Below are positions 14,437 to 22,608 of a stretch of DNA of 64,000 nt, piece after piece. This DNA comes from an uncultured Flavobacteriaceae bacterium (GTDB lineage: Bacteria; Bacteroidota; Bacteroidia; Flavobacteriales; Flavobacteriaceae): NCBI GenBank assembly GCA_913062575.1, contig CAJXVT010000001.1, forward strand, positions 62,001-126,000. The letters are read 5' to 3'. The notes under the pieces are model-generated. The model saw nothing but the letters and a program-made list of their open reading frames with translations. It was not told the origin of the DNA and ran no database searches. Each line of letters opens with the position of its first letter. The first letter of the stretch is position 1. A program made the translations under genes and the position numbers.

Positions 14437-16419
14437 TTATATTTGCTGAAATAATTTTTCAAGCTTTTCCACTGTAAAAGGTTTTTGAAGAACAAAATCA
14501 ATAGCATGATCCTCTTTAGTTTTCTCATCAACCCCCCATCCAGACACAATTACAATTTTTATTTTGTCACCAAAATTATTCCTAATAGTTTCTGCTAATT
14601 CCCACCCATTCATTTCAGGCATACCAATATCTGTAAATACAATATCACAAATATTTTTATTAAGATAATCTAAGGCTTCTTTTCCGCTATTTGCAATAGT
14701 ACATTTATGTCCCATCAATCCCACCAACTCACCAATGTTTTCTGTAATAATGGTGTCGTCATCTACCCACAAAACACTAAAAGAAGCTTTGTTTTCCTGT
14801 TCATTTTTATCTGTTACTTTAATTTCATCTTGCTCAACTATTGGAAAAACTATTTCAATGGAAGTTCCTTTAGTTAATTCAGAGGATTTAACAACTATAT
14901 CTCCTTTGTATTTCTTTAAGGTACTATATACCCCACTCATTCCTAAACCTCTCCCTAATTTGAATCCTTTTGTTGAATAGAACGGTTGAAATATTTTTGA
15001 TTTGGTTTCTTCATTCATGCCTATTCCTGTATCAGTAAAAGTTGCGTATATATTTTTAGCTTTTATACCTGTTCTAATAATAAGCTCCCCGCCTTTGGGC
15101 ATTGCTTCAACACTATTCTTAATTAAATTATAGATAACTAATTTTAATTCCCCGCGGTTACAACTAATTTTCGGAATATCTTCGAAATCGGTTATAACAC
15201 TTATCTTTAATCCTTCTTTTTCCATGTCATCTTTCCATAAGGGGCGTGACTGACGCAAACTGTCTTTAATCAATTTATTAAAATCGATAAGTTTAGCATT
15301 TTTTTCGTCATGTTCTGTGTCACCAAATTTTTGCAAGCCACTAACTCTATCAGCTACGTCATCTATGATAGATTCAATGTCAATTAGGCGCTCAAGAGTA
15401 CTGCTTGAAAAATCATTTTGAAGCTTGATGACGTCTAAATTCCCTATCATTTGTTGTAAAGAATTATTAAAGTCATGAGCAATAGAAGAAGACATCTCTC
15501 CTATTGCTTTAAGTTTTTGATGCTTTATCTGAGCTTTTTCAAATGTTTTTTGTGATGTAATATCCTGATTTGCACCCATTAAGCCAATTACCTTGCCGCC
15601 CTCGCCTAATGCGGGCTGGCAAATGGTTCTTAGTGTTTTTTGTTCATCAGTAGGAAGGTGAATTCGAAATTCAATATCATATGGAATCCCAAAATTTACA
15701 GCTTTATAATAAGAACTATTAAATAATTTGAAGTCATCTGGGTGAACTAGTTTAACGAGTGTATCATATTCTGGAGAACCTTTTTTTGAATCTAAACCCC
15801 AGATAAGAAATGTTTCATCAGACCATTCAATCTTTTGACTTGGGAAATCAAATGTCCAGCTTCCAATTTGTGCTAATCTCTGCGTTTGATTTAAGATGGT
15901 GTTTAATTCATATAGTTTTTTATATTGAGAATCTAACTTTTTTTGATTTTCAACAAGTACGTTATTTTGATTTTCGATTTCTTGTTCGGCAACTTTACGC
16001 TTATGTATGTCTCTGCATACTTTAACCATTTTTATGATTTTACCATTAGTGTTTTTAATAGGGTAGATGTATTCAGAAAACCATTTTTTTTCTCCAAAAC
16101 AATCAAAAAAGATTTCTACTGTTTCACTTTCACCTGTTTTCTTTACTTTTTTAAATGCATTTAGAAGGGTATCTGAAACTTCTTTGTCGAAAAGATCGTT
16201 GGGCATTTTCCCTACTATATCTTCAGGAGATACTGTATAGCATTTAGGGCCATTATAATAAAGGTATTCACCATTGGGCTTATGTATGGTAATCATATCT
16301 TCAGACGCTTTCAATAGTATATTAAAACTGTCTTCGTTTTGACTTAGTTTATTTTCTAATTTAAATTCTTTAATCAGTTTTTCTAAATCTTGATAGGTAG
16401 GTTTTTCAGTCGATTTCAT
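14437..16419 (-). CDS. Hybrid sensor histidine kinase (PAS-PAS-HK-REC)
   Basis: I start at ATG 16419 (660 aa); the longer ORF needs a TTG at 16443. No membrane segment is seen, so it is a cytoplasmic sensor. Order: PAS about 30-150 (ending with FSEYIYPIKN...GKIIKMVKV), a coiled coil, a second PAS about 185-300, the histidine box SSSIAHDFNNSLQQM about 315, the ATPase domain with YNLIKNSVEAMPKGG, DTGIGMNEE and GRGLGMSGVYS, and a C-terminal receiver domain with WVDDD and the phospho-acceptor in FTDIGMPEMNGWE. The AHDFNN box is that of PAS-linked NtrB-type kinases. No DNA-binding partner is adjacent, so the output is unknown. Confidence 0.9.
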   Translation of the reverse strand: MKSTEKPTYQDLEKLIKEFKLENKLSQNEDSFNILLKASEDMITIHKPNGEYLYYNGPKCYTVSPEDIVGKMPNDLFDKEVSDTLLNAFKKVKKTGESETVEIFFDCFGEKKWFSEYIYPIKNTNGKIIKMVKVCRDIHKRKVAEQEIENQNNVLVENQKKLDSQYKKLYELNTILNQTQRLAQIGSWTFDFPSQKIEWSDETFLIWGLDSKKGSPEYDTLVKLVHPDDFKLFNSSYYKAVNFGIPYDIEFRIHLPTDEQKTLRTICQPALGEGGKVIGLMGANQDITSQKTFEKAQIKHQKLKAIGEMSSSIAHDFNNSLQQMIGNLDVIKLQNDFSSSTLERLIDIESIIDDVADRVSGLQKFGDTEHDEKNAKLIDFNKLIKDSLRQSRPLWKDDMEKEGLKISVITDFEDIPKISCNRGELKLVIYNLIKNSVEAMPKGGELIIRTGIKAKNIYATFTDTGIGMNEETKSKIFQPFYSTKGFKLGRGLGMSGVYSTLKKYKGDIVVKSSELTKGTSIEIVFPIVEQDEIKVTDKNEQENKASFSVLWVDDDTIITENIGELVGLMGHKCTIANSGKEALDYLNKNICDIVFTDIGMPEMNGWELAETIRNNFGDKIKIVIVSGWGVDEKTKEDHAIDFVLQKPFTVEKLEKLFQQI

Positions 16420-16519
16420 TTTTTTCTTTTTACTATAGCTCAAATGATATAGAACATCTTGTGTTTTATACAGAAGTTTCTAGTAAGATAGTGAAAAAGA
16501 GTGTTAAAAAAAACACAAA

Positions 16520-17167
16520 CTACAAGCGTTCTTCAATCCAAGATTTGAAATTGTAAAAATTTTGTGGAGCAACTCCATGACCAACAGGGTATTCTGAATA
16601 GATATTTTCTAAGTTGTTTGTCTTTAAGTATTCTGGAGCTTTCCTCGCCCATTCTACAGGTAACACTTGGTCTACAGAGCCGTGAGAAATATAATAATCT
16701 GTAGTGATATTTAAATTAGAAACGTCTTTAGGAGCTAATTCGTCATTGATATAGCCACTTAAAGCTAGTACGTGATTCACTTTGTTTGGGTAGTTTAAGC
16801 TTAGTGCATAACTTAAAATTGCGCCTTGGCTAAAACCTAATAAGAAGGTGTTGTTAGGGTCTGTTTTGTAGGTTGTTTTTATATACGCTATAAAATCTGC
16901 AATTTTTGTCAATGACTTTCTGGCTTCATCAAGGTCGGAAAATTTCTCATCATTGGCGTCTAATGTAATTGCATACCAGGCATAACCGCCAAAAGCCATA
17001 TCATAAGGGGCTCTTGCGCTTACAATTAGTAGCTCGTCTGGTAATTCTGAAGCAAAAGAAAATAAATCTTCTTCGTTACTTCCAAAGCCGTGTAATAAAA
17101 TTAATAATGGCGGGTTTTCTTGTTCGATTTTTGGTTGTCGAACGATATAGTGCAATTCTGAATTCAT
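16520..17167 (-). CDS. Alpha/beta-hydrolase, phospholipase/carboxylesterase family
   Basis: The 215-aa protein has the small esterase layout of the YpfH/EstB family: LILLHGFGSNEEDL near residue 25 (oxyanion hole), the nucleophile elbow LGFSQGAIL near residue 115, an Asp in SHGSVDQVLP near residue 165, and the catalytic His in YPVGHGVAP near residue 197. No signal peptide, so cytoplasmic. Esterases of this family hydrolyse short acyl esters; the physiological substrate is unknown. It begins 3 bases after the dihydroorotase-like gene stop, so it is the last gene of a three-gene operon with that gene and the BatA-like gene. Confidence 0.88.
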   Translation of the reverse strand: MNSELHYIVRQPKIEQENPPLLILLHGFGSNEEDLFSFASELPDELLIVSARAPYDMAFGGYAWYAITLDANDEKFSDLDEARKSLTKIADFIAYIKTTYKTDPNNTFLLGFSQGAILSYALSLNYPNKVNHVLALSGYINDELAPKDVSNLNITTDYYISHGSVDQVLPVEWARKAPEYLKTNNLENIYSEYPVGHGVAPQNFYNFKSWIEERL

Positions 17168-17170
17168 AAG

Positions 17171-18427
17171 TTAATTGATGACCAATTGGTTGTTAGCGAA
17201 AATACCGTAAGCTTTCCCTTTTAATTCTTTTCCTAAAAAAGCACTGTTTTTAGAAGTTGAGTCTATGTATTTCTTAGAAAAAGTATAGCTTTCTTCTGGG
17301 TTAAAAAGTGTTATTTCTGCTTTTTCTCCAATACTAATTGATGTGGATTCAATATTGAAAATTGCTCTAGGTTTGCTAGTGATTGCTTCAATACTATCTT
17401 CTAATGAAAGTACAGAGCTCACAGCTCCAAACAAACTTTCTAAGCCAATTGTACCATCCATTGCTGCACTAAATTCTACTTTTTTATTTTCGATATCTAT
17501 CGGATTGTGATCTGAGGTAATCACATCTATGACCCCGTCTTTTACGGCTTTCTGAAGTGCTTTACAGTCTTTTTTAGTTCGTAATGGTGGTGTTACTTTC
17601 ACATTGCTGTCAAAGCTTTCAAGCTCGTCATCCGTTAAGGTTAAATGATGTGCACTTACGCTACAGGTTACGTGTAATCTTTTCTTTTTCGCTTCTTTAA
17701 TTAAGGCGACAGATTTTGCTGTAGAAACAGTGGAGATATGTAGTTTTCCACCTGTATATTCTAGTAAAAATAAGTCTCTAGCAATTTGAATGTGTTCTGC
17801 TAAAGCGGGGATTCCTTTTAATCCCAATTTTGTGCTATTCACGCCTTCATTTACCAATCCTTCTCCTGCAATAGAAGTGTTTTTGGGAAAGCTAATTACC
17901 AGTCCATCGAAGTTTTGAGCATATAGCAGTGCAACCTTCATAAGGTTGTCATTCTTCACAGCTTTGTTGTAATCTCCAAAACCAATAGCTCCAGACTGCT
18001 GCATGTCATACATTTCTGCCATTTCTTTTCCTTCACTGTTTTTTGTTAATGAAGCAATTGGATGAAGTGATGTGGGGAAAATTTGTGATTTATTGATTAA
18101 AAACTCAACCGCAGATTTATTGTCTATAAATGGATTTGTGTTTGAATTAACTGCTACTGCTGTAAATCCACTTTTAGCTGCTGTTTGTAGGCCGTTGGTA
18201 ATTGTTTCTCGCTCTTCATATCCTGGTTCACCAAAAGAAACACTGGTGTCAAACCAACCGCAAGAAACATGCAGGTTTTTTAACACGATAACGTTGTATT
18301 CTGGTTTATTGGGAATTGAATTTTCGATTTTTTTAATTACGCCATCGGTAATTAAAATGTCTTTTTTTTGATTATTGAATTGACTACTTGAGTCGATTAT
18401 AGTAGCTGATTTTAGTAGCGTACTCAT
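17171..18427 (-). CDS. Dihydroorotase-like protein lacking the HxH metal motif
   Basis: The 418-aa protein aligns throughout with type I dihydroorotases: GWFDTSVSFGEPGYEE about residues 57-72, LHISTVSTAKSV about 230, CSVSAHHLTLTDDEL about 255, and VITSDHNPID about 300, which keeps the catalytic Asp. In active enzymes the first motif reads DxHxHxREPG, with both His binding zinc; here these are Ser. It therefore resembles the inactive DHOase-like partners that stabilise aspartate transcarbamoylase in some bacteria, though no pyrB is nearby. An active dihydroorotase should exist elsewhere in the genome. Its start overlaps the BatA-like gene stop by four bases. Confidence 0.82.
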   Translation of the reverse strand: MSTLLKSATIIDSSSQFNNQKKDILITDGVIKKIENSIPNKPEYNVIVLKNLHVSCGWFDTSVSFGEPGYEERETITNGLQTAAKSGFTAVAVNSNTNPFIDNKSAVEFLINKSQIFPTSLHPIASLTKNSEGKEMAEMYDMQQSGAIGFGDYNKAVKNDNLMKVALLYAQNFDGLVISFPKNTSIAGEGLVNEGVNSTKLGLKGIPALAEHIQIARDLFLLEYTGGKLHISTVSTAKSVALIKEAKKKRLHVTCSVSAHHLTLTDDELESFDSNVKVTPPLRTKKDCKALQKAVKDGVIDVITSDHNPIDIENKKVEFSAAMDGTIGLESLFGAVSSVLSLEDSIEAITSKPRAIFNIESTSISIGEKAEITLFNPEESYTFSKKYIDSTSKNSAFLGKELKGKAYGIFANNQLVIN

Positions 18428-20382
18428 GGTTTGAAGAATTTTAAAATCAATATTTCAAAGAACAAAGATACAATAGCTAATGCTAAAAACCATTTCCAAA
18501 ACCAAGTAACTTTATTTTTTTCTTGATTTGTTTGGAAAACATCAGTGACAGATTCAGAATAGCGTAAGTTCTTGTTGTTGGTGATCAGTTCTTTAATGTT
18601 TAAAAATTGCAACTCACTTTCAAGTGAATTGTTATTGTAGGCAAGGTTTTTTATAGAGGTATTCTCTATTTTCACAGTATATAGCCCTTGTTTATTTGGC
18701 TTTTCTTTGGTCTGTAATGTAACCTTTGATGGATAAGATTGTTGAAGTGGTATAAATGAATTCGTGTTGTCTTGAATAGACAAAACTTGATTTTTAGTAA
18801 GTGATGTTGCTATGTCAATAAAATTAGTTTTGCCAATTGTGTAATATGGTTTTGGGTATTTGGCGCTTAATTTTCCAAAATTATAAAATAGAGGAACTAC
18901 TAAAGGGGAATTTGTGAAATTACTGTTTTGTGTGTTTAGTGAGCTCGAGCTCCAATAAATAATTCCTTTTTGTAATTGAATTTGACTAAAAAACTGTTGT
19001 TGATTGTCAAATTTAATTAAAGAAGAGCTCTTAGTAAAGTTGCTTGGATAATAATTTTTTACTGTTGGATATTGAAAATTCCGTACTTCTTTAGAAAAGA
19101 CATTTTTAAAAAATGGGCTTTTAAAATTGATGTTTGCAATTTTTAATGAATCCTTTTTTAGGTTTTGAATGCGTCCTAAATTTAGTGTGTTGAAAAACGA
19201 ATTATAAGAATTTGTGTTCGCTTTTTGACTCGGAATAATAACCACACTTTTATTTTCATTTAAATGTTTTTGTAGAAATGTAATCAAGGTGTTTGGAATT
19301 CTGTCTAGTTCATTTAAGATGATTAATTCTTGTTTATTTAATGCATTATAATTGATGTTTTGAATGGAGCTGATATTGAAATCGAACTCATTTTTATTGT
19401 ATATTTTTGATAAGAATTCATGATTATTCCCTATGCTAAAAACGTTGATTTTTTTGCTCTGATTTAATGTGAAAAAGAAACTGTTATCAAAGCTAAAAGC
19501 ATCGTCAAAATCAATGGTGATTTTTCCATTTATTTTTTGTGTATTTTGAATCGGGAAGACAATGGTTTTTCTTTCGTTAGTTTTGATTGAGAAAGTTTGT
19601 TTAGCGAAAACAGCATCCTTGTTGTATAATGCTATTGGAATGTTGATTTTTTCAGTTCCCTGATTTTTCACAACAACGTGTACTAAGAAATTTGTATTGC
19701 TTTGGTTTTGTATAAATATACTGTCAATTGATACATTGTTTTTTTGTGTGGTAGCTAATTGTATAAAAGAAACTGAAGATGTTACATTTGTAAATGCTTC
19801 TTTTTTTAGTGCTTTAATTATTTGAAAATCAGATATTAATAAGGCGCTACTTGAGTTGTTAGTTCTATTTATGCTTGAGCTTTTGATTTTTAATAAAACC
19901 TCGTCTAGAGGTCTGGAATCGCTGTTGTTTTTTAAGTTCAAGAGTAGTTTCTTAAGATCAGAAAAGGAAATATTTTTATGTTCGTCAGAATTGGTGAGTA
20001 AACTATAGGTTTCATTTTCTGAAGCGTTTTCTATAATTTCTTTTATAGCATTTTGTAATAGATCTCCTTTTTCTCCTTTTGAGTTTAAACTTAAAGAATT
20101 GTCTAAATATATAAAATTATGATGAATTTCTTTAGTTTTTTTATCACTAATATATGGTTGAGAAAAAGCAATAATTATTGCTGATAAAAGTATTAATCTA
20201 GAAGCCAGTATTAACCATTTTTTTAGCTTAGAACTTTTTCGTGTTTGAAGTACTAATTTTTGTAAAAAGGCAACATTGGTAAATGGTGTTTTTTTAAACT
20301 TTTGCAATTGAAATAAATGCACCAGAATAGGTAGTATTAAAAACACTAAAAAATATAAAATTTCTGGATGTTTAAGTTGCAT
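18424..20382 (-). CDS. BatA-domain membrane protein with VWA-like region
   Basis: The 652-aa protein starts with LKHPEILYFLVFLILPILVH, the BatA N-terminal membrane segment, followed by FKKTPFTNVAFLQKL and a second membrane span about residues 57-75. A VWA-like region begins near residue 90 with IYLDNSLSL, an approximate MIDAS start. The central part is a long, Asn/Ser-rich extracytoplasmic domain, and the protein ends with a third span, WFWKWFLALAIVSLFFEIL. Bat proteins were described in Bacteroides aerotolerance, but their molecular role is unclear. It is the first gene of a translationally coupled operon with a dihydroorotase-like gene. Confidence 0.82.
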   Translation of the reverse strand: MQLKHPEILYFLVFLILPILVHLFQLQKFKKTPFTNVAFLQKLVLQTRKSSKLKKWLILASRLILLSAIIIAFSQPYISDKKTKEIHHNFIYLDNSLSLNSKGEKGDLLQNAIKEIIENASENETYSLLTNSDEHKNISFSDLKKLLLNLKNNSDSRPLDEVLLKIKSSSINRTNNSSSALLISDFQIIKALKKEAFTNVTSSVSFIQLATTQKNNVSIDSIFIQNQSNTNFLVHVVVKNQGTEKINIPIALYNKDAVFAKQTFSIKTNERKTIVFPIQNTQKINGKITIDFDDAFSFDNSFFFTLNQSKKINVFSIGNNHEFLSKIYNKNEFDFNISSIQNINYNALNKQELIILNELDRIPNTLITFLQKHLNENKSVVIIPSQKANTNSYNSFFNTLNLGRIQNLKKDSLKIANINFKSPFFKNVFSKEVRNFQYPTVKNYYPSNFTKSSSLIKFDNQQQFFSQIQLQKGIIYWSSSSLNTQNSNFTNSPLVVPLFYNFGKLSAKYPKPYYTIGKTNFIDIATSLTKNQVLSIQDNTNSFIPLQQSYPSKVTLQTKEKPNKQGLYTVKIENTSIKNLAYNNNSLESELQFLNIKELITNNKNLRYSESVTDVFQTNQEKNKVTWFWKWFLALAIVSLFFEILILKFFKP

Positions 20383-20536
20383 AGTTTGTAATTAACTTTT
20401 CAAATATAGGTAAAGTAAAACACTTTTTTTGAATAAATAACTTCAACTTAAAGGAAGGGTATGTCAAATAAGAATTCCTTTTTTATTTCCATATAAGCAT
20501 CCGAGAATTATACCCGGTTTAGCGATCACTTTGCGA
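20383..20536. other. Intergenic gap, nothing convincing
   Basis: 154 bases between the BatA-like and TIGR02757 genes. I see no ORF, RNA gene or T-run hairpin. The end of the gap contains GCGATCACTTTGCGATTAA next to the TIGR02757 stop, a short GCGAT direct duplication of no clear meaning. Confidence 0.4.
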
Positions 20537-21307
20537 TTAAAATTTTTCAAATACACCTAATCCAAATAAAGCAAAATCATATTTTGAAGGATCATTTTTA
20601 TCGAGTGTTCTTAAATTGGTGTCTAACTCATGTACTGCTTTCCAATCATTTTGTTTTCTAGATAACAAGCCTAGTTTTCTGGAAACGTTTCCTGAATGTA
20701 CATCTAAAGGACAAGATAAATGTGCAGTATTATGTGTTTCCCATATTCCAAAATCAACTCCTTTGTTATCACTTCTAACCATCCAACGTAAAAACATGTT
20801 AATTCTTTTCGCAGCAGAGCCTTTTAATGGATCAGAAATGTGTTTTTGAGTTCGTTGTTGATGCGGAACTTCAAAAAAGGAGCGTTTAAAGTTAGATATA
20901 GCCGTTTTGTAGTTTTTTGTGTTGTCACTTATGGCTAATGCATTCTCAAGCCCGTTATGGTGTTTGTAGATGTGTTGTAATGATCTTATAAACTGAATAA
21001 CATCAATGGAATTGAAAGTTCTGTGCACAAAGTTATTAAGCCGATCTAACTCTGATTCCTGGTGATTTAAAATAAAATCATGAGGAGCATTGTCTAATAA
21101 CTCTACTAATTTTTTAGCATTGCTGATGATCATTTTTCGATTTCCCCAAGCAATTGTAGCGGTTAAGAACCCCGCGATTTCAATATCTTCTTTTTTAGAA
21201 AACAAATGCGGAATTTGTATTGGGTCTGTTGTTATAAAGTTTGGATTGTTATATAATTCAACCTTTTCATCTAAAAAAGTCTTTAAATCTGCTTTATGTA
21301 ATGGCAT
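20537..21307 (-). CDS. TIGR02757 family protein (DUF2400)
   Basis: I start at MPLHKADLK (21307, 256 aa) because the 25 extra residues of the ORF track are a frame inside the upstream protease gene. The helical protein carries the family segments AGFLTATIAWGNRKMIISN near residue 47, FLRWMVRSDNKGVDFGIW near residue 178, and LSCPLDVHSGNVSRKLGLL near residue 200. The fold resembles HhH-GPD DNA glycosylases, yet no catalytic lysine can be assigned and no function is known. The start overlaps the CPBP protease gene by 14 bases, which implies coupled translation. Confidence 0.85.
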   Translation of the reverse strand: MPLHKADLKTFLDEKVELYNNPNFITTDPIQIPHLFSKKEDIEIAGFLTATIAWGNRKMIISNAKKLVELLDNAPHDFILNHQESELDRLNNFVHRTFNSIDVIQFIRSLQHIYKHHNGLENALAISDNTKNYKTAISNFKRSFFEVPHQQRTQKHISDPLKGSAAKRINMFLRWMVRSDNKGVDFGIWETHNTAHLSCPLDVHSGNVSRKLGLLSRKQNDWKAVHELDTNLRTLDKNDPSKYDFALFGLGVFEKF

Positions 21308-21851
21308 CTTTTGTAAGTAAAAAAAGAGAAAATAGTAAACCATTATAGGTTGCATGTAAAGCAATAGACCATAATAGCCCAAACCTCACACGAATAAAAC
21401 CAAAATAGAATCCAGCAAAGACTTGTGGAGCAATCAATATTGGCGAAAACAATAATATGTTAGTAGTGATTTCGTAATTGGTGATGTGAATAAAACCAAA
21501 AAGTAAGGCAAGTGTGTAAAAAGCAATTTTAAAGGCTTTTTTATTTTTAAACAGCGTTAATGGAGCTCTAAAGATGCTTTCTTCTAATATTGGAGCAATA
21601 ACTACAGCGAAAATAAAAAAATGAAAAGCACTTAATTCTTTAAGAAGGCTTTCTGCTGCATGATTTTCAGTAGAAATAAATCCGCTTTCTTCAATTATTG
21701 CAATACATATTGTGAAAAAGAATGATGTAATCAAACTGATAATAAAGATTGAAAAAAACTTTTTCAGTCGATACGTGAAATTGGTGTTCTCGTCTTTTCC
21801 TAAAACAGGATTTTTTATATAAGCAAAGAGTTCAGTTACTGTTTCTTTCAT
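21294..21851 (-). CDS. CPBP-family intramembrane glutamic endopeptidase
   Basis: The 185-aa protein is a polytopic membrane protein with about five spans. The CPBP (Abi) catalytic motifs are present: [11 protein letters not shown] near residue 96 (EExxxR), a FGFIHITNY segment near residue 128 with the second-motif His, and [11 protein letters not shown] near residue 167. In eukaryotes the family includes the CAAX prenyl-protease Rce1; bacterial members include bacteriocin-immunity and signalling proteins. The target is unknown. It is coupled by ATGA to the LolD-like ATPase gene upstream and overlaps the TIGR02757 gene downstream. Confidence 0.9.
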   Translation of the reverse strand: MKETVTELFAYIKNPVLGKDENTNFTYRLKKFFSIFIISLITSFFFTICIAIIEESGFISTENHAAESLLKELSAFHFFIFAVVIAPILEESIFRAPLTLFKNKKAFKIAFYTLALLFGFIHITNYEITTNILLFSPILIAPQVFAGFYFGFIRVRFGLLWSIALHATYNGLLFSLFLLTKDAIT

Positions 21852-22507
21852 ATGATAACACCATCTTTCATTATTAAAGTTCTGTCTGCCATAGCAGCTA
21901 GTTCTTCATTGTGAGTAACTAGCACAAAGGTTTGGCCAAACTTATCACGCAATTCAAAGAATAATTCATGTAGCTTTTTTGCTGAAGCAGAATCTAAGTT
22001 TCCACTTGGTTCATCTGCTAATATTACAGAAGGCTTATTGATTAAGGCTCTTGCTACTGCAACACGTTGTTGTTCTCCTCCAGATAACTGATTTGGTTTG
22101 TGTTCACAACGGTCTTCTAAACCTAAAAAGGTTAATATTTCTTTGGCTCTTTTTTCAGTTTCCTTTTTATCTTTTCTAGCGATAAACGCAGGAATACATA
22201 CATTTTCTAATGCAGTAAATTCTGGTAATAATTGATGAAATTGAAAGATAAACCCGATGTGTTTATTTCTAAATTTAGAAACCTCTTTGTCTGAGATTCC
22301 GTTTAATGAAATATCATTTAAAGTTAGTTCGTAATCTGCAGTAGTCTCAGGTTTGTCTAGAGTTCCTAATATTTGAAGCAAAGTTGTTTTTCCTGCTCCA
22401 GAAGGACCAACTATAGCAACAACTTCACCTTTTTTAATGTGTAGTTGAACTCCTTTTAAAACCTCTACGTTTCCGTAAGACTTATGTATGTTTTTAGCAA
22501 GTATCAT
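21848..22507 (-). CDS. ABC transporter ATP-binding protein, LolD/MacB type
   Basis: The 219-aa protein has Walker [10 protein letters not shown] near residue 34, a Q-loop in [12 protein letters not shown] near residue 92, the signature [15 protein letters not shown] near residue 142, Walker [14 protein letters not shown], and the switch His in VTHNEEL. The LDS...K insert and the overall sequence fit the LolD/MacB/FtsE class that powers lipoprotein release or other envelope processes. No permease is adjacent, which is common for LolD in Bacteroidota. It leads a coupled operon with the CPBP protease and TIGR02757 genes. Confidence 0.9.
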   Translation of the reverse strand: MILAKNIHKSYGNVEVLKGVQLHIKKGEVVAIVGPSGAGKTTLLQILGTLDKPETTADYELTLNDISLNGISDKEVSKFRNKHIGFIFQFHQLLPEFTALENVCIPAFIARKDKKETEKRAKEILTFLGLEDRCEHKPNQLSGGEQQRVAVARALINKPSVILADEPSGNLDSASAKKLHELFFELRDKFGQTFVLVTHNEELAAMADRTLIMKDGVII

Positions 22508-22554
22508 AATTAGAAATCAATAGAGCGAATGTATTAAAATAAGTGCTATAAAAC

Positions 22555-22590
22555 AAAAGACCTTGAACGATTATTGCTCAAGGTCTTTAC
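22555..22590 (-). terminator. Terminator of DUF5916 gene 1
   Basis: AAAGACCTTGA and TCAAGGTCTTT form a perfect 11-bp stem about 20 bases after the stop, with T-rich sequence following on the minus strand. It differs from the shared hairpin behind the other two paralogues. Confidence 0.8.
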
Positions 22591-22608
22591 TGGGAGATTT
22601 AATGGAAA

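Noticed and set aside
20383-20536. Possible tRNA or small RNA in the gap
   Set aside because: No cloverleaf, no T-run hairpin and no promoter box on either strand.
21294-21851. Abortive-infection (Abi) defence gene
   Set aside because: The CPBP family was once named Abi, but this gene is in a housekeeping operon with a LolD-like ATPase and TIGR02757, with no phage or toxin context.
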